From Sphingopyxis sp. USTB-05 (GTDB taxonomy: Bacteria; Pseudomonadota; Alphaproteobacteria; Sphingomonadales; Sphingomonadaceae), in NCBI RefSeq assembly GCF_023822045.1, contig NZ_CP084712.1:2728001-2792000 (forward strand): 64,000 bases of DNA, given 5' to 3'. The translations under genes were made by a program, and so were the position numbers. Below, in pieces: positions 7,467 through 16,469 of this stretch; within the stretch, counting starts at the first letter, position 1, and every line of letters begins with the position of its first letter. The notes under the pieces are model-generated. The model was not told where the DNA came from and did no database searches. It was given only the letters and a program-made list of their open reading frames with translations.

Positions 7467-8435
7467 ATGAGCGCAGCGCCGTCCCCCGCCCGGTCCCCGT
7501 CCCCGGCCCCCGCCCCGCCCGACGGGCCTCCGCAAAATTATCTGGGCGGAATCGGATTGCGCCTGCTCGCGATGGTCAGCCTGTCGCTGATGTTCGTGCT
7601 CGTCAAAATGATCGACGCTGCCGATATCCATATCGTCGAGAGCCTGTTCTGGCGCCAGGCGCTCGTCCTGCCCTTCCTGCTGGTCTGGGTACAGGCGACC
7701 GGTGGCCTGTCGTCACTGAAGACGCAGCGCATCGGCGCGCATGCACGGCGGATGCTGATGGGCCTGACCGGCATGGCTTGCAATTTCGGCGCCATGATCC
7801 TGCTGCCGATGGCGGAAGCGACGACGATCAGCCTGTCGGTGCCGATTTTCGCGGTGATCTTTGCGGCGATCCTGCTGGGCGAGGCGACAGGGTGGCAGCG
7901 ATGGAGCGCGGTGATCATCGGCTTTGTCGGCGTCCTCGTCGTGCTCGACCCGATTTCGGGCTTTGCCGGCGGCTTCGGCGGAACGCATGGCGTCGGCACG
8001 CTGATTGCGCTCACCGGCGCGGTCATGACGGCGCTGATCACGATTGCGGTACGCGACCTTGGCCGAACAGAAAATGCGGGGACGATCGTTTTCTGGTTCA
8101 GCCTCTTGTCCATGATCCCGCTCGGGATCGCCCTGCCCTTTGTCTTCACGCCGCATGACGGCCGCGAATGGCTGCTCCTGGTCGGCCTCGGCTTTCTTGG
8201 CGCCGTCGTCCAGATGTCGCTGACCGGCGCGCTGCGCCTCGCCCCCGTGTCGGTCGTCATCCCCATGGATTATTCAAGCCTGCTATGGGCGATCGCCGCC
8301 GGCTGGTGGTTCTTTGGCACGCTGCCCGCCGACACGACCTGGGTCGGTGCCCCCTTGATCATCGCGTCGGGCCTGTTCATCGCCTGGCGCGAGCATCGCC
8401 GCCATATCGACCGGCCCAAGGAGGTTGCTGCATGA
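7467..8435 (+). CDS. EamA/DMT-family membrane transporter
   Basis: 322 residues with a Pro/Ala-rich cytoplasmic start (residues 1-22) and about ten membrane helices arranged as two EamA repeats, as in drug/metabolite transporters of the RhaT/YdcZ type. Recognisable segments are SLSLMFVLVKMID in helix 1, MAEATTISLSVPIFAVIFA in repeat 1 and VSVVIPMDYSSLLWAI in repeat 2. It acts in the inner membrane; the substrate cannot be read from the sequence. The ATG at 7467 is the first in frame, with no good ribosome site. The stop overlaps the following GST-like gene by ATGA, so the two are co-expressed. Confidence 0.85.
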   Translation: MSAAPSPARSPSPAPAPPDGPPQNYLGGIGLRLLAMVSLSLMFVLVKMIDAADIHIVESLFWRQALVLPFLLVWVQATGGLSSLKTQRIGAHARRMLMGLTGMACNFGAMILLPMAEATTISLSVPIFAVIFAAILLGEATGWQRWSAVIIGFVGVLVVLDPISGFAGGFGGTHGVGTLIALTGAVMTALITIAVRDLGRTENAGTIVFWFSLLSMIPLGIALPFVFTPHDGREWLLLVGLGFLGAVVQMSLTGALRLAPVSVVIPMDYSSLLWAIAAGWWFFGTLPADTTWVGAPLIIASGLFIAWREHRRHIDRPKEVAA

Positions 8436-9055
8436 CATTACCGATCCTCTATCACTGCCCCGACGCCCGCTCGCTGCGCTGCCTGTGGGCGGTCGAGGAA
8501 GCCGGGATCGACGTGGACCTGCGCCTGCTGAAATTCCCCCCGCGCGCGTTCGAGCCCGATTATCGCGCCGTCAATCCGTTGATGACGATCCCCGGCTGGG
8601 TCGAGAACGGCCAGTTGATGACCGAGTCCGCCGCGATCTGCGAACGCATCGCCGAAGGAACTCCGCTGGAGGTTCACCGCGACGAGAATGATTATTGGGC
8701 GTGGCGCAACTGGCTGCACCGCAGCGATGCGACGCTGACCTTCCCGCTCGCGATCATGATCCGCTACACGCGCGTCGAACCCGAGGAGCGCCGGCTTGCC
8801 CAGGCGGTCGAGGACTATAAGGCGTTCTTTGGCGGCCGCGCGAAGAGCATCGAGGCAGCGCTGGCCGACGGCCGCGAGTGGCTCGTCGCGGATCGCTTTA
8901 CCATTGCCGACATCGTGATCGGCTATGCAGCCTTCCTCGCGACGACATTGCGTGCTGACGATGTACTTGGCGATGCGACGAAGGCGTGGCTCGGCCGCTG
9001 TATGGCGCGCGAGGGGTTTCAGCGCGCGCGGCAGCGCCAGAAAGCAGCCGAATAA
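8432..9055 (+). CDS. Glutathione S-transferase family protein
   Basis: 207 residues with the thioredoxin-like N-terminal GST domain (about 1-75: LYHCPDARSLRCLWAVEEAG, then NPLMTIPGWVENGQLMTESAAI, the cis-Pro and glutathione-binding Glu-Ser pair) and an all-helical C-terminal domain ending in DRFTIADIVIGY, the GST N-capping box. It probably conjugates or reduces small electrophiles with glutathione in the cytosol; the substrate is unknown. The ATG at 8432 overlaps the transporter stop by 4 bp and AAGGAGG lies 5-6 bp upstream, which fixes this start although the frame is open further upstream. A perfect hairpin follows. Confidence 0.88.
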   Translation: MTLPILYHCPDARSLRCLWAVEEAGIDVDLRLLKFPPRAFEPDYRAVNPLMTIPGWVENGQLMTESAAICERIAEGTPLEVHRDENDYWAWRNWLHRSDATLTFPLAIMIRYTRVEPEERRLAQAVEDYKAFFGGRAKSIEAALADGREWLVADRFTIADIVIGYAAFLATTLRADDVLGDATKAWLGRCMAREGFQRARQRQKAAE

Positions 9056-9060
9056 CGAAA

Positions 9061-9088
9061 AAGGGCTCCACCATTTGGTGGAGCCCTT
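9061..9088 (+). terminator. Hairpin after the GST-like gene
   Basis: A perfect 12-bp stem, AAGGGCTCCACC / GGTGGAGCCCTT, with the 4-base loop ATTT, begins 5 bp after the GST-like stop codon. There is no long T-run after it (CGTGCC follows), so it may act as a terminator or as a 3' stability element. Confidence 0.7.
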
Positions 9089-9634
9089 CGTGCCCCCCGT
9101 GCATGGCAAAGCCAACGAGGAAAACGCATCGGCCTTTCGGGGTGTAGGTCGCGTGAAAGGCCGTATGTGGGGCCAATTTATGGTGCGCCGCAGAAGTTGG
9201 CTTTCACATTCTCCCGCGCTTAAAGCGACAAAAGATACGGACGTGCGCGTCGAAAATGTTTCCTTTGTCGCTTTAGGGGCGGATGGCGAAGGCCGACGAT
9301 GTCTAAGAGCGTGCTGGCGGCTGGCACGACGGGACGATGTAGGACAGCGGCTTCTGGTATCGGGGTGGCGGCGACTTTGGGGTACCCTCTTTGGACATCG
9401 CCCGGCTGGATCCGGATCGGATCGGCGCAACAGCCGCGCAATATTCCAAAGTTCAGGAAAGTTCAGCCCTGTGAGCGCCCCGATTTGCAAGTCGCGGAAT
9501 GCTGGATGTCCGCGGCACGTCCGATCATGGCTGCACTCGCAAGCGGGGCAGCGACCATCTTTTTGTTCACCGAATGAAAGAGCCGGATGAAGGCTGGCAC
9601 AGCCGAATAATGTAGGAAAGACCTATTTGAAGGC
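9089..9634. other. Intergenic stretch without a recognisable gene
   Basis: 546 bp between the GST-like terminator and the first palindromic repeat. Open frames here have no family motifs, no ribosome sites and no consistent codon bias, so I call no gene. The only structure I see is the inverted repeat at 9221-9275. Confidence 0.6.
9221..9275. repeat. 12-bp perfect inverted repeat
   Basis: TAAAGCGACAAA at 9221-9232 is repeated inverted as TTTGTCGCTTTA at 9264-9275, with 31 bp between. It is AT-richer than its surroundings. It could be a remnant of a small element or a protein-binding pair; no gene is associated. Confidence 0.6.
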
Positions 9635-9898
9635 GATGTCTGTTTTGGCGTGGGAGCAGGCGTTTGCTACTATGTTGTACCCCGGCGAAGGCCGGGGCCC
9701 AGGGCTTTCGAAAGCCGAGCTGTGCGGATTGCCGCCCTGGACCCCGGCCTTCGCCGGGGCACACATTACCGTCGTTAGTGTCCGGTCGTTTCTTCGCCTT
9801 GTCATCCCGGGCTTGACCCGGGATCCCGCTTTTTGACGCACTCACCGACTTCTAGCGGGACCCCGGATCAAGTCCGGGGTGACGAGGATGTGGAGGGC
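9635..9898. repeat. Composite extragenic palindromic repeat, copy 1
   Basis: About 264 bp that recurs in the same orientation at 53122-53390 with small differences. It begins GATGTCTGTTTTGGCG and contains two nested palindromes. One is built on CCCCGGCGAAGGCCGGGG and its inverse around 9678-9760. The other runs from GTCATCCCGGGCTTGACC to the inverse GGATCAAGTCCGGGGTGAC around 9799-9883. Both palindrome types are of the REP-like class common in sphingomonads. No coding potential is evident. Confidence 0.9.
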
Positions 9899-9920
9899 AG
9901 CTTAAGCCACTCTCTTTCTC

Positions 9921-10003
9921 CGTTCGTGTCGAGCGAAGTCGAGACATCCATCGACGTCGAGCCTGGCCCGAGGGGCATCTCGACTTCGCTCGATGCGAGC
10001 GGG
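9921..10003. repeat. Extragenic palindrome, GTGTCGAGCGAAGTCGAGACA family, copy 1
   Basis: The left arm CGTTCGTGTCGAGCGAAG and the right arm CTTCGCTCGATGCGAGCGGG form a long imperfect hairpin. The same unit, with the same arm order, occurs at 50116-50198. It directly follows the composite repeat and lies 30 bp from the next gene's 3' end, where it may end transcription. Confidence 0.85.
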
Positions 10004-10032
10004 CCGATAAGCCAGAGCGCAGCAATCGGTCG

Positions 10033-10386
10033 CTACCCGTCGCCTTGCTCCGATCCGCGTGCGCGTTGGAAACCGTCCGGGCGTGCCCGGCGCCAGCGTA
10101 GCCCGACCATCAGGACGAACGGCCAGAATATCGTATTGAGGACATCGAACGCGCTGTCGGGCATTCGCCAGGCACCATGTGCGATGCGATCGGCGACCTC
10201 CTTTGCGATGGCCGCAGCCAGGACGAACAGAAACGGCGTCCATGTCGCAAGCGAACGCCGTGTCACGATTCGCGCAAGAAACAGGACGACCATGCCGCCG
10301 TGGACGTGCAGCAGGCTGTCCGACGCACCGGTGCTCATGCCCAGCGCGGAGCTCAGCGGGCGGTAGAAATCGATGAGGTTTTCCAT
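10033..10386 (-). CDS. Small membrane protein of unknown function
   Basis: 117 residues. Three hydrophobic segments are visible: HVHGGMVVLFLARIV (about 27-41), WTPFLFVLAAAIAKEVAD (about 49-66) and FDVLNTIFWPFVLMVGL (about 79-95), then a basic, hydrophilic tail. The arrangement with an acidic pair after the second helix recalls VanZ-like proteins, but I cannot assign a family. It is likely an inner-membrane protein. The ATG at 10386 is first in frame; no clear ribosome site precedes it. It lies 74 bp downstream of the acyl-CoA ligase gene on the same strand and may share its transcript. Confidence 0.6.
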   Translation of the reverse strand: MENLIDFYRPLSSALGMSTGASDSLLHVHGGMVVLFLARIVTRRSLATWTPFLFVLAAAIAKEVADRIAHGAWRMPDSAFDVLNTIFWPFVLMVGLRWRRARPDGFQRARGSEQGDG

Positions 10387-10460
10387 CGCGACGCGCTAAA
10401 GCATCAGGCAAATGAACCTGCCGTTACCGACGACATGTGCGCCAAAGAAACGTCAGGCGT

Positions 10461-12020
10461 TCAATTCACCATCCGCTCATAGCCCTCCCAATAGGGAGCG
10501 CGCAGGTCTTTTCTCAAAATCTTGCCGCTGGCGTTCCGGGGCAGCGCATCGATCACGTCGATGCTGCGCGGGCATTTGAAGGGAGCAATGCGTTCGCGCG
10601 CCCAGGCGATGATGTCGGCTTCTTCGACGCTCGTTCCGGGTTTGGCGACGACGACCGCCTTCACCGTCTCCCCCCACTTCTGGTCGGGAATGCCGATCAC
10701 AGCGACTTCCTGCACCGCCGGATGGCCGAAGATCGCGCTTTCGACTTCGGCCGGATAGACATTCTCGCCGCCGGTGATGATCATGTCCTTCATCCGGTCG
10801 TGGATGAAGAGATAGCCGTCGGCGTCGAGATAGCCCGCATCGCCGGTACGGATCCAGCCCTCGTCCGTCATCGTATTTGCCGTCGCGTCGGGCAGATTCC
10901 AATATCCCAGCATATTGTTCGAAGAGCGGGTGACCACCTCACCCACTTCGCCCGTCGGAACGGATTGACCGTCGGGTCCGAGGATGACGATTTCGACGCC
11001 GGGAAGCGCCTTGCCCGCCGACCGCATCCGCACATTGCCTTCCGGGTCGTGATCCTCGGGCGGCAGCATCGAGATCGTGCCCGTCGTCTCGGTCATCCCA
11101 TAAGCTTGGATGAACTGCGCGCCGAAGACCGCGATGCACTGGCGCAGCAGTTCGAGCGGGATCGGCGCGGCGCCATAGAGGATATATTTGAGGCGGCTGT
11201 AATCGACGCTGGCGCAGCGCGGGTGCATCAGCAGCATCTGGAGCGCCGCGGGAACCATGAAGAAGCGGGTGACGCCGTGCTGCTCGACCGCGTCGAACAC
11301 CCCGTCGGGGTTGAACTCCGCGAGCACGACGCCCGGCAATCCAGCGGCAAGCGCCATGATGCCGAGCCCGGTGCCGCCGATATGCGCGCACGGCATCGCG
11401 ACCAGCACCGCCTCATCATCTTCCCATTTCGTGTACGGCAGATCGAGCGTGTTCGAATGTTTGCGCAGCGCGAAGAGATTGCGGTTCGACAGCACCGCAC
11501 CCTTGGGGTTGCCGGTGGTGCCCGAGGTATAGAGCTGAAGCACCGCGTCGTTGGTACCCGACGGATCGAAGGACAGGCGCTCGGCCCCGTCGATCATCGA
11601 CCATGCGTCGGCGGCGCCGACGATCTTGGGATCGTTCTGAAGCTTTCCCGCTAGCTGTTCGGCGAGCGCATCGAACCCCGGGCCAGCAAAGACCATTTTC
11701 GCCTTCGTATCATTGACGATGAAGGCCCATTCGGTCGGCGAGAGGCGCCAGCCGATCGGTGCCATCACGATCCCCGCGCGCGCCGCGCCGTAGAAAAGGG
11801 TGAAATAGAGGTCGCTATTCTTGCCGATCCACGCGATGCGGTCGCCCTTCCGGAGCCCCGCCGCGATCAGCGCCGACGCCGCCCGCGCAGTGCGGTCATC
11901 GAGTTCGGCATAGGTATAGACGCGGTCCTCTTCGCGCAGCGCCACCCGATCGGGGCGCTCGCTGGCCCAATGGGTCAAGAATTCGTCAAATGTGAAAAGG
12001 TCCGAAACGTCGCGGCCCAT
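10461..12020 (-). CDS. Acyl-CoA synthetase (AMP-forming, fatty-acid CoA ligase type)
   Basis: 519 residues of the ANL adenylating superfamily. It activates a carboxylic acid with ATP to the acyl-adenylate and then to the CoA thioester. Visible motifs are the ATP loop LYTSGTTGNPKG (about 163-174), YGMTETTG, the hinge region GWIRTGDAGYLDADGYLF with RMKDMIITGGENVYP, and the adenylation lysine Lys500 in PRNASGKILRKDLR. The ATG at 12020 is preferred over one eight codons earlier because GAGGAG lies upstream of it at suitable spacing. Chain-length preference cannot be read. It stands alone, 101 bp after the methyltransferase gene. Confidence 0.9.
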   Translation of the reverse strand: MGRDVSDLFTFDEFLTHWASERPDRVALREEDRVYTYAELDDRTARAASALIAAGLRKGDRIAWIGKNSDLYFTLFYGAARAGIVMAPIGWRLSPTEWAFIVNDTKAKMVFAGPGFDALAEQLAGKLQNDPKIVGAADAWSMIDGAERLSFDPSGTNDAVLQLYTSGTTGNPKGAVLSNRNLFALRKHSNTLDLPYTKWEDDEAVLVAMPCAHIGGTGLGIMALAAGLPGVVLAEFNPDGVFDAVEQHGVTRFFMVPAALQMLLMHPRCASVDYSRLKYILYGAAPIPLELLRQCIAVFGAQFIQAYGMTETTGTISMLPPEDHDPEGNVRMRSAGKALPGVEIVILGPDGQSVPTGEVGEVVTRSSNNMLGYWNLPDATANTMTDEGWIRTGDAGYLDADGYLFIHDRMKDMIITGGENVYPAEVESAIFGHPAVQEVAVIGIPDQKWGETVKAVVVAKPGTSVEEADIIAWARERIAPFKCPRSIDVIDALPRNASGKILRKDLRAPYWEGYERMVN

Positions 12021-12121
12021 CGCCTCTCTCTCCTCGAATCGCATCTCTTTCGTGCAATTGGTGAGAGGCTAGCGCCTGCGGGGGCCGCGTAAAGCGCCGA
12101 TCGCCCATACTGTCAGGTCCG

Positions 12122-12757
12122 TCAGGTGCGGCGGAACAACAGCATCAGGTTATTTGCAGGCATCGCGCGGCGTTCAGCGAAGGCGAGACCGGCATCGACG
12201 GCGGCTGCTTTTACGGCGTCGGTATCGCGAAGCCCCCACGCAGGATTACGGCTGCGCAGGCTGGCATCGAAGGCTAGATTGCTCTCCGCCGTCGGGGCAT
12301 CGGGCTCAAAATAGGGGCCGTAAAGGATCAACGGCGCGCCGCGGGCAAGCAGCCGGACTGCGCCAGCGAGCAGGCCCGTCGTCGCCTCCCACGGGCTGAT
12401 ATGCACCATATTGATGCAGAGGATCGCATCGGCGCGGTCCAACGGCCATACATCGGACGCCGCATCGAGGGCGATCGGCGGAGCAATATTCGCCAGCCCG
12501 GCGTCAACGCGATAGGCCGCGATCGACGTCAGCCCGGCGGGGTCGGGATCGGTTGGTTGCCAATCCAGATCCGGAAAAGCAGCGGCGAAATGCACCGCAT
12601 GTTCGCCCGATCCGCTCGCGACTTCCAGCACTGACCCGGTCGCAGGGAGCCAATCGCGCAGAACCGCAACGATCGCGTCGCGATTGCGCAGCGTTGCCGG
12701 TGCATGGCGCTTGTCACCCGGCGCGCCCTCCCCCGGCGTCCAGGGTTGCGGCGTCAC
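12122..12757 (-). CDS. DUF938 SAM-dependent methyltransferase-like protein
   Basis: 211 residues. The start (TPGEGAPGDKRHAPATLRNR) and the SAM-binding loop VLEVASGSGEHAVHFA are typical of the DUF938 family of class I methyltransferases; INMVHISPWEAT and LILYGPYFEPD continue the core. The substrate is unknown for the family. Its ATG overlaps the stop of the ABA4-like gene by 4 bp, and the chain of tight junctions continues up to gcvT, so it is probably the last gene of the glycine-riboswitch operon. Confidence 0.83.
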   Translation of the reverse strand: MTPQPWTPGEGAPGDKRHAPATLRNRDAIVAVLRDWLPATGSVLEVASGSGEHAVHFAAAFPDLDWQPTDPDPAGLTSIAAYRVDAGLANIAPPIALDAASDVWPLDRADAILCINMVHISPWEATTGLLAGAVRLLARGAPLILYGPYFEPDAPTAESNLAFDASLRSRNPAWGLRDTDAVKAAAVDAGLAFAERRAMPANNLMLLFRRT

Positions 12758-13200
12758 TTGGTCGCCTGTGCCCGCGCGCGGCGTTCACGCACGATCAGCC
12801 AGCCGAACAAGCCCACCGGGCCGGCCATCAGCGTCAGAAACAGGAAGGGAAATTGCACGATGCGGCTGAAGCCCTTCTGATCGGCGTCGCGCGCGATCCA
12901 CATGCCGGTAAAAAGGTCGAAGGCCAGGTAATGGATCCACCCCATCGTCGCGCCGCCCGGGCTGTCGAACAGCTTCATCACGCCCTTCAGCGTGGTGAAG
13001 TCCGCCCCGCTCGCTCCGCCGGGGTCGATGCCGCCGGTCAGGAAACCGACGATCAATATCGTATAGGCAAGGCAGAGCAGGAAGACGCCCGCATAGAGGA
13101 TCGCCGCGAGGATTTTCGGGCTGCGCGGCAGAAAGGCGAGTGCGATCCAGCCCGCGAAAGCCCAGTAATTGGCCAACAGAAAGATATTGTCCCAGCTCAT
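12754..13200 (-). CDS. ABA4-like (DUF4281) membrane protein
   Basis: 148 residues with four hydrophobic helices (about 5-24, 30-52, 85-103 and 112-136). The segment FTTLKGVMKLF followed by MGWIHYLAFDLFTGMWIARD matches the ABA4/DUF4281 family, named after a plant protein needed for neoxanthin synthesis. In bacteria the role is not established; a link to carotenoid or quinone-like membrane lipids would be speculation. It follows the next gene upstream by 19 bp and overlaps the methyltransferase start by 4 bp. Confidence 0.75.
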   Translation of the reverse strand: MSWDNIFLLANYWAFAGWIALAFLPRSPKILAAILYAGVFLLCLAYTILIVGFLTGGIDPGGASGADFTTLKGVMKLFDSPGGATMGWIHYLAFDLFTGMWIARDADQKGFSRIVQFPFLFLTLMAGPVGLFGWLIVRERRARAQATK

Positions 13201-13219
13201 CGCGCGCTCCCCCGCCCTG

Positions 13220-13567
13220 TCAGATCAGTCCGCCGAGCCCGAACAGCACGACGCCCGCCAGCAAAGCAATGGCGCCGGTGACGGTGATCAGCAAGGTCAT
13301 TCGCGCGGCCGACGCGCGGCGCGAGATGAAGAAGGCCGTCGCGAGGCCGAGCCCGATCGCGAAAAGCGGTGCGTAGACGAACGCCCAGTCATAGCTGAAC
13401 TCGCGGCGAACCCGGACCATCTCCCATTGCTCGACGACAAGACCATAGGCAGTGATCGCGATCAGCCAGCCGAGAAGCGCGACGATCGCGAACAACGCAC
13501 CGGCCGCGATGCAACCCGCGCCGGAGCGCGGCTGGGGACGTTCGGGGCCGGGCGCCGGTTCGGTCAT
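13220..13567 (-). CDS. Uncharacterised small membrane protein
   Basis: 115 residues. A Pro-rich cytoplasmic start (about 1-16) precedes three hydrophobic helices (about 18-44, 63-82, 88-113), separated by a charged loop VEQWEMVRVRREFSYD. No known family is recognised. Its ATG shares one base with the gcvPB stop (TGATG), which makes translational coupling with the glycine decarboxylase gene very likely. It is probably an inner-membrane protein carried in the glycine-cleavage operon. Confidence 0.68.
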   Translation of the reverse strand: MTEPAPGPERPQPRSGAGCIAAGALFAIVALLGWLIAITAYGLVVEQWEMVRVRREFSYDWAFVYAPLFAIGLGLATAFFISRRASAARMTLLITVTGAIALLAGVVLFGLGGLI

Positions 13568-15111
13568 CAGCCCTCCCAGGCGAGGACGGGCTTGCGTGCC
13601 GCGAGCGTCTCGTCGAGGCGCGCGCGCGGTGCGAAGTGCGGCGCGGTCTTCAGCGCCGGGTCGCCGTTCTTCGCGCGCATTGCGATGCTGCGGAGGGCGC
13701 CGATGAACTGGTCGAGCACGGCCTTGCTCTCGGTCTCGGTCGGCTCGACGAGCATCGCGCCATGGACGACGAGCGGGAAATAGACCGTCATCGGGTGATA
13801 GCCCTCGTCGATCAGCCCCTTGGCGATGTCGAGCGTCGAGAAACCCTCGGCGAGGCCTTTATCGCTGAACAGTGCTTCGTGCATGCACGGCCCCGAGCGG
13901 CCGAAGGGCGCGTCGAGCACATCCTCGAGGCTGCGCAGCACATAGTTCGCGTTGAGCACCGCATCTTCGGCAACCTGCTTGAGGCCGTCGGCTCCGTGGC
14001 TGAGGATATAGGTCAGCGCACGGGTGAACATGCCCATCTGACCGTGGAAGGCGGTCATGCGGCCGAAGGTCTGCGGATGATCCTCGCCCGCATTTTCCTC
14101 TTCGATCAGGCGGAAGCTGTCGCCTTGCCGGGTCACGAAAGGCAGGGGTGCGAAGGGCGCGAGCGCCTCGGACAGCACGACCGGACCCGAGCCAGGACCG
14201 CCGCCGCCGTGCGGGGTCGAGAAGGTCTTGTGCAGGTTGATATGCATAGCATCGACGCCAAGGTCGCCGGGGCGCACGCGCCCGACGATGGCGTTGAAGT
14301 TCGCGCCGTCGCAATAGACATAGCCGCCCGCAGCATGGACCGCATCCGAGATCGCCTTCATGTCGCGCTCGAACAGGCCGCAGGTGTTAGGGTTGGTGAT
14401 CATCACCCCGGCGACGTCGGGGCCAAGGCGTGCCTTCAACGCTTCAAGGTTGACGCGGCCGGCCTCGGTCGCCGGGATATCCTCGACGGTAAAGCCCGCA
14501 AAGGCCGCAGTCGCGGGGTTGGTGCCGTGCGCGCTTTCGGGGACGAGGATGACACGGCGGTCTTCGCCGCGCGCCTCGAGCGCCGCCTTGATGCAGAGGA
14601 TACCGCAGAGTTCGCCATGCGCGCCGGCCTTGGGCGACATCGCGACGCTGTGCATGCCGGTGAGCGTGATCAGCCATTCGGCGAGCTCGTGGATCACCGC
14701 ATAGGCACCCTGCACCGTTTCCTGCGGCTGCAGCGGGTGGACGTCGGCAAAGCCGGGCATCCGCGCCACCTTTTCGTTGAGGCGCGGGTTATGCTTCATC
14801 GTGCAGCTACCGAGCGGGAAGAGACCGAGATCGATCGCATAATTCTGGCGGCTGAGGCGCGTATAGTGACGCACCGTTTCGGACTCGCTGAGGCCCGGCA
14901 GGCCGATGGGCGCGGTGCGCGCAAGGCCGCCGAGGTCAAAGGCAGGTGCCGTTTCGTCGAAATCGACCCCGGTCGTCTCGCTGCCGCCAATCTCGAAGAT
15001 CAGCGGTTCTTCGAGCATCAGCGCGCGGTTTCCTGTAAAGGTGACATTGTCGTCGGCACCGCCGGCAACATTCATTTCGGGGCGCCAGCCGGCGCGGTTG
15101 AGCGCGGTCAT
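13567..15111 (-). CDS. gcvPB: Glycine decarboxylase P-protein subunit 2
   Basis: 514 residues, the C-terminal half of the P-protein in organisms where it is split. It binds PLP through Lys295 in [17 protein letters not shown]. Other landmarks are [17 protein letters not shown] sequence ([18 protein letters not shown]) and NPNTCGLFE. With GcvPA it decarboxylates glycine and loads the aminomethyl group on lipoyl-GcvH. The ATG overlaps the gcvPA stop by 4 bp, as expected for subunits made in equal amounts. The operon is headed by a tandem glycine riboswitch. Confidence 0.96.
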   Translation of the reverse strand: MTALNRAGWRPEMNVAGGADDNVTFTGNRALMLEEPLIFEIGGSETTGVDFDETAPAFDLGGLARTAPIGLPGLSESETVRHYTRLSRQNYAIDLGLFPLGSCTMKHNPRLNEKVARMPGFADVHPLQPQETVQGAYAVIHELAEWLITLTGMHSVAMSPKAGAHGELCGILCIKAALEARGEDRRVILVPESAHGTNPATAAFAGFTVEDIPATEAGRVNLEALKARLGPDVAGVMITNPNTCGLFERDMKAISDAVHAAGGYVYCDGANFNAIVGRVRPGDLGVDAMHINLHKTFSTPHGGGGPGSGPVVLSEALAPFAPLPFVTRQGDSFRLIEEENAGEDHPQTFGRMTAFHGQMGMFTRALTYILSHGADGLKQVAEDAVLNANYVLRSLEDVLDAPFGRSGPCMHEALFSDKGLAEGFSTLDIAKGLIDEGYHPMTVYFPLVVHGAMLVEPTETESKAVLDQFIGALRSIAMRAKNGDPALKTAPHFAPRARLDETLAARKPVLAWEG

Positions 15112-16466
15112 GCCAGCACCTCCTTCAGGGCAGCGGCGAAGGCGGCGATATCCGCCTCGGTCACGGTTTCGGTCACGGCGACGACGAGGCCGTTTTCAAG
15201 GCCTTCATTGTCGGGATAGAGGCGGCCGAGCGAGACGCCGCCGAGGATATCCCGCTCCGCAAGCTTGTGGATCACCGGGCGTGCCGCGGTGGGAAGCAGC
15301 AGCGTGAATTCGTTGAAGAAGCTGTTGTTCAGCACCGACACGCCCGGCAGCTTCGCGAGTTCGGCGGCAGCAGCCTGCGCGCGGCCGTGATTGATCGCGG
15401 CGAGTTGACGAAGGCCCGCTTCACCGAGCAACGTCATATGGATGCTGAAGGCCAGCGCACAGAGCCCTGAATTGGTGCAGATATTGCTCGTCGCCTTTTC
15501 GCGGCGAATATGCTGTTCGCGCGTCGAGAGCGTCAGCACGAAACCGCGCTTGCCATTGGCGTCGACGGTTTCGCCGCACAGGCGACCCGGCATCTGGCGG
15601 ACATATTTGGTCTTGCACGCGAACAAGCCGACATAGGGTCCGCCGAACTGCAGCCCGACACCAAGCGATTGGCCCTCACCCACGACGATATCCGCGCCCA
15701 TTTCGCCCGGCGACTTGATGAGACCGAGCGCGACGGGTTCGGTCACGACCGCGATCAACAGCGCACCCGCCGCCTGGCAGGCCTCGGCCAGCTTCGTCAT
15801 ATCATCGATGCGGCCAAGGATATCGGGATATTGGACGACGACGCAGCTTGTGTCCTTGTCGATCGCCGAGGCCAGCGCCGCCCAGTCGGTCCCAGCCTCG
15901 AGACTGGGGTCGCCGTCGACGAGCGTATCGCCGGTATATTTCGCCATCGTGCGCGCAACGCTGCGATAATGCGGGTGAAGCCCGGTCGAGAGCAAGGCCT
16001 TGGCGCGCTTGGTGATGCGGCGCGCCATGACGATTGCTTCCCAGCACGCGGTCGAGCCGTCGTACATCGACGCATTGGCAACGTCGGTGCCGAGCAGCCG
16101 CGCGACCTGCGACTGGAATTCGAACAGCATCTGCAGCGTGCCCTGCGCGATTTCGGGCTGATAGGGCGTGTAGGCGGTCAGGAACTCGCCGCGCTGGATC
16201 AGATGATCGACGCTTGCCGGCACATGATGGCGATAGGCGCCGGCGCCGAGGAAAAAGGGTCCCTCGCCCGCGGCGCGGCTGCGGCGTGCGAGCGCGCCCA
16301 TATGACGTTCGACCGCAAGCTCGCTCGCATGGTTCGGCAGGCCGGCGATCGGGCCGTCCAGTCGCGCTTCGGCGGGGACGTCGACGAACAGATCGTCGAT
16401 CGACGACGCGCCAACGCTGGCGAGCATCGCCGCGCGATCATCGGAAGTCAGAGGGAGATAACGCAT
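15108..16466 (-). CDS. gcvPA: Glycine decarboxylase P-protein subunit 1
   Basis: 452 residues, the N-terminal half of the split P-protein, starting [19 protein letters not shown] as usual for this subunit. Segments [32 protein letters not shown] and [10 protein letters not shown] are characteristic. It pairs with GcvPB to form the active heterodimer in the cytoplasm. It begins 3 bp after the stop of the glycosyltransferase-like gene and overlaps gcvPB at its end, so all are on one transcript. Nothing unusual in the protein itself. Confidence 0.96.
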   Translation of the reverse strand: MRYLPLTSDDRAAMLASVGASSIDDLFVDVPAEARLDGPIAGLPNHASELAVERHMGALARRSRAAGEGPFFLGAGAYRHHVPASVDHLIQRGEFLTAYTPYQPEIAQGTLQMLFEFQSQVARLLGTDVANASMYDGSTACWEAIVMARRITKRAKALLSTGLHPHYRSVARTMAKYTGDTLVDGDPSLEAGTDWAALASAIDKDTSCVVVQYPDILGRIDDMTKLAEACQAAGALLIAVVTEPVALGLIKSPGEMGADIVVGEGQSLGVGLQFGGPYVGLFACKTKYVRQMPGRLCGETVDANGKRGFVLTLSTREQHIRREKATSNICTNSGLCALAFSIHMTLLGEAGLRQLAAINHGRAQAAAAELAKLPGVSVLNNSFFNEFTLLLPTAARPVIHKLAERDILGGVSLGRLYPDNEGLENGLVVAVTETVTEADIAAFAAALKEVLA

Positions 16467-16469
16467 GAA

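Noticed and set aside
9089..9620. Several open frames in the gap after the GST-like gene
   Set aside because: None has a ribosome site, family motif or consistent codon usage, and they overlap each other on both strands.
9635..10003. The cluster of palindromes as a CRISPR array
   Set aside because: Repeats are not evenly spaced, have no unique spacers of constant length, and no cas genes are nearby.
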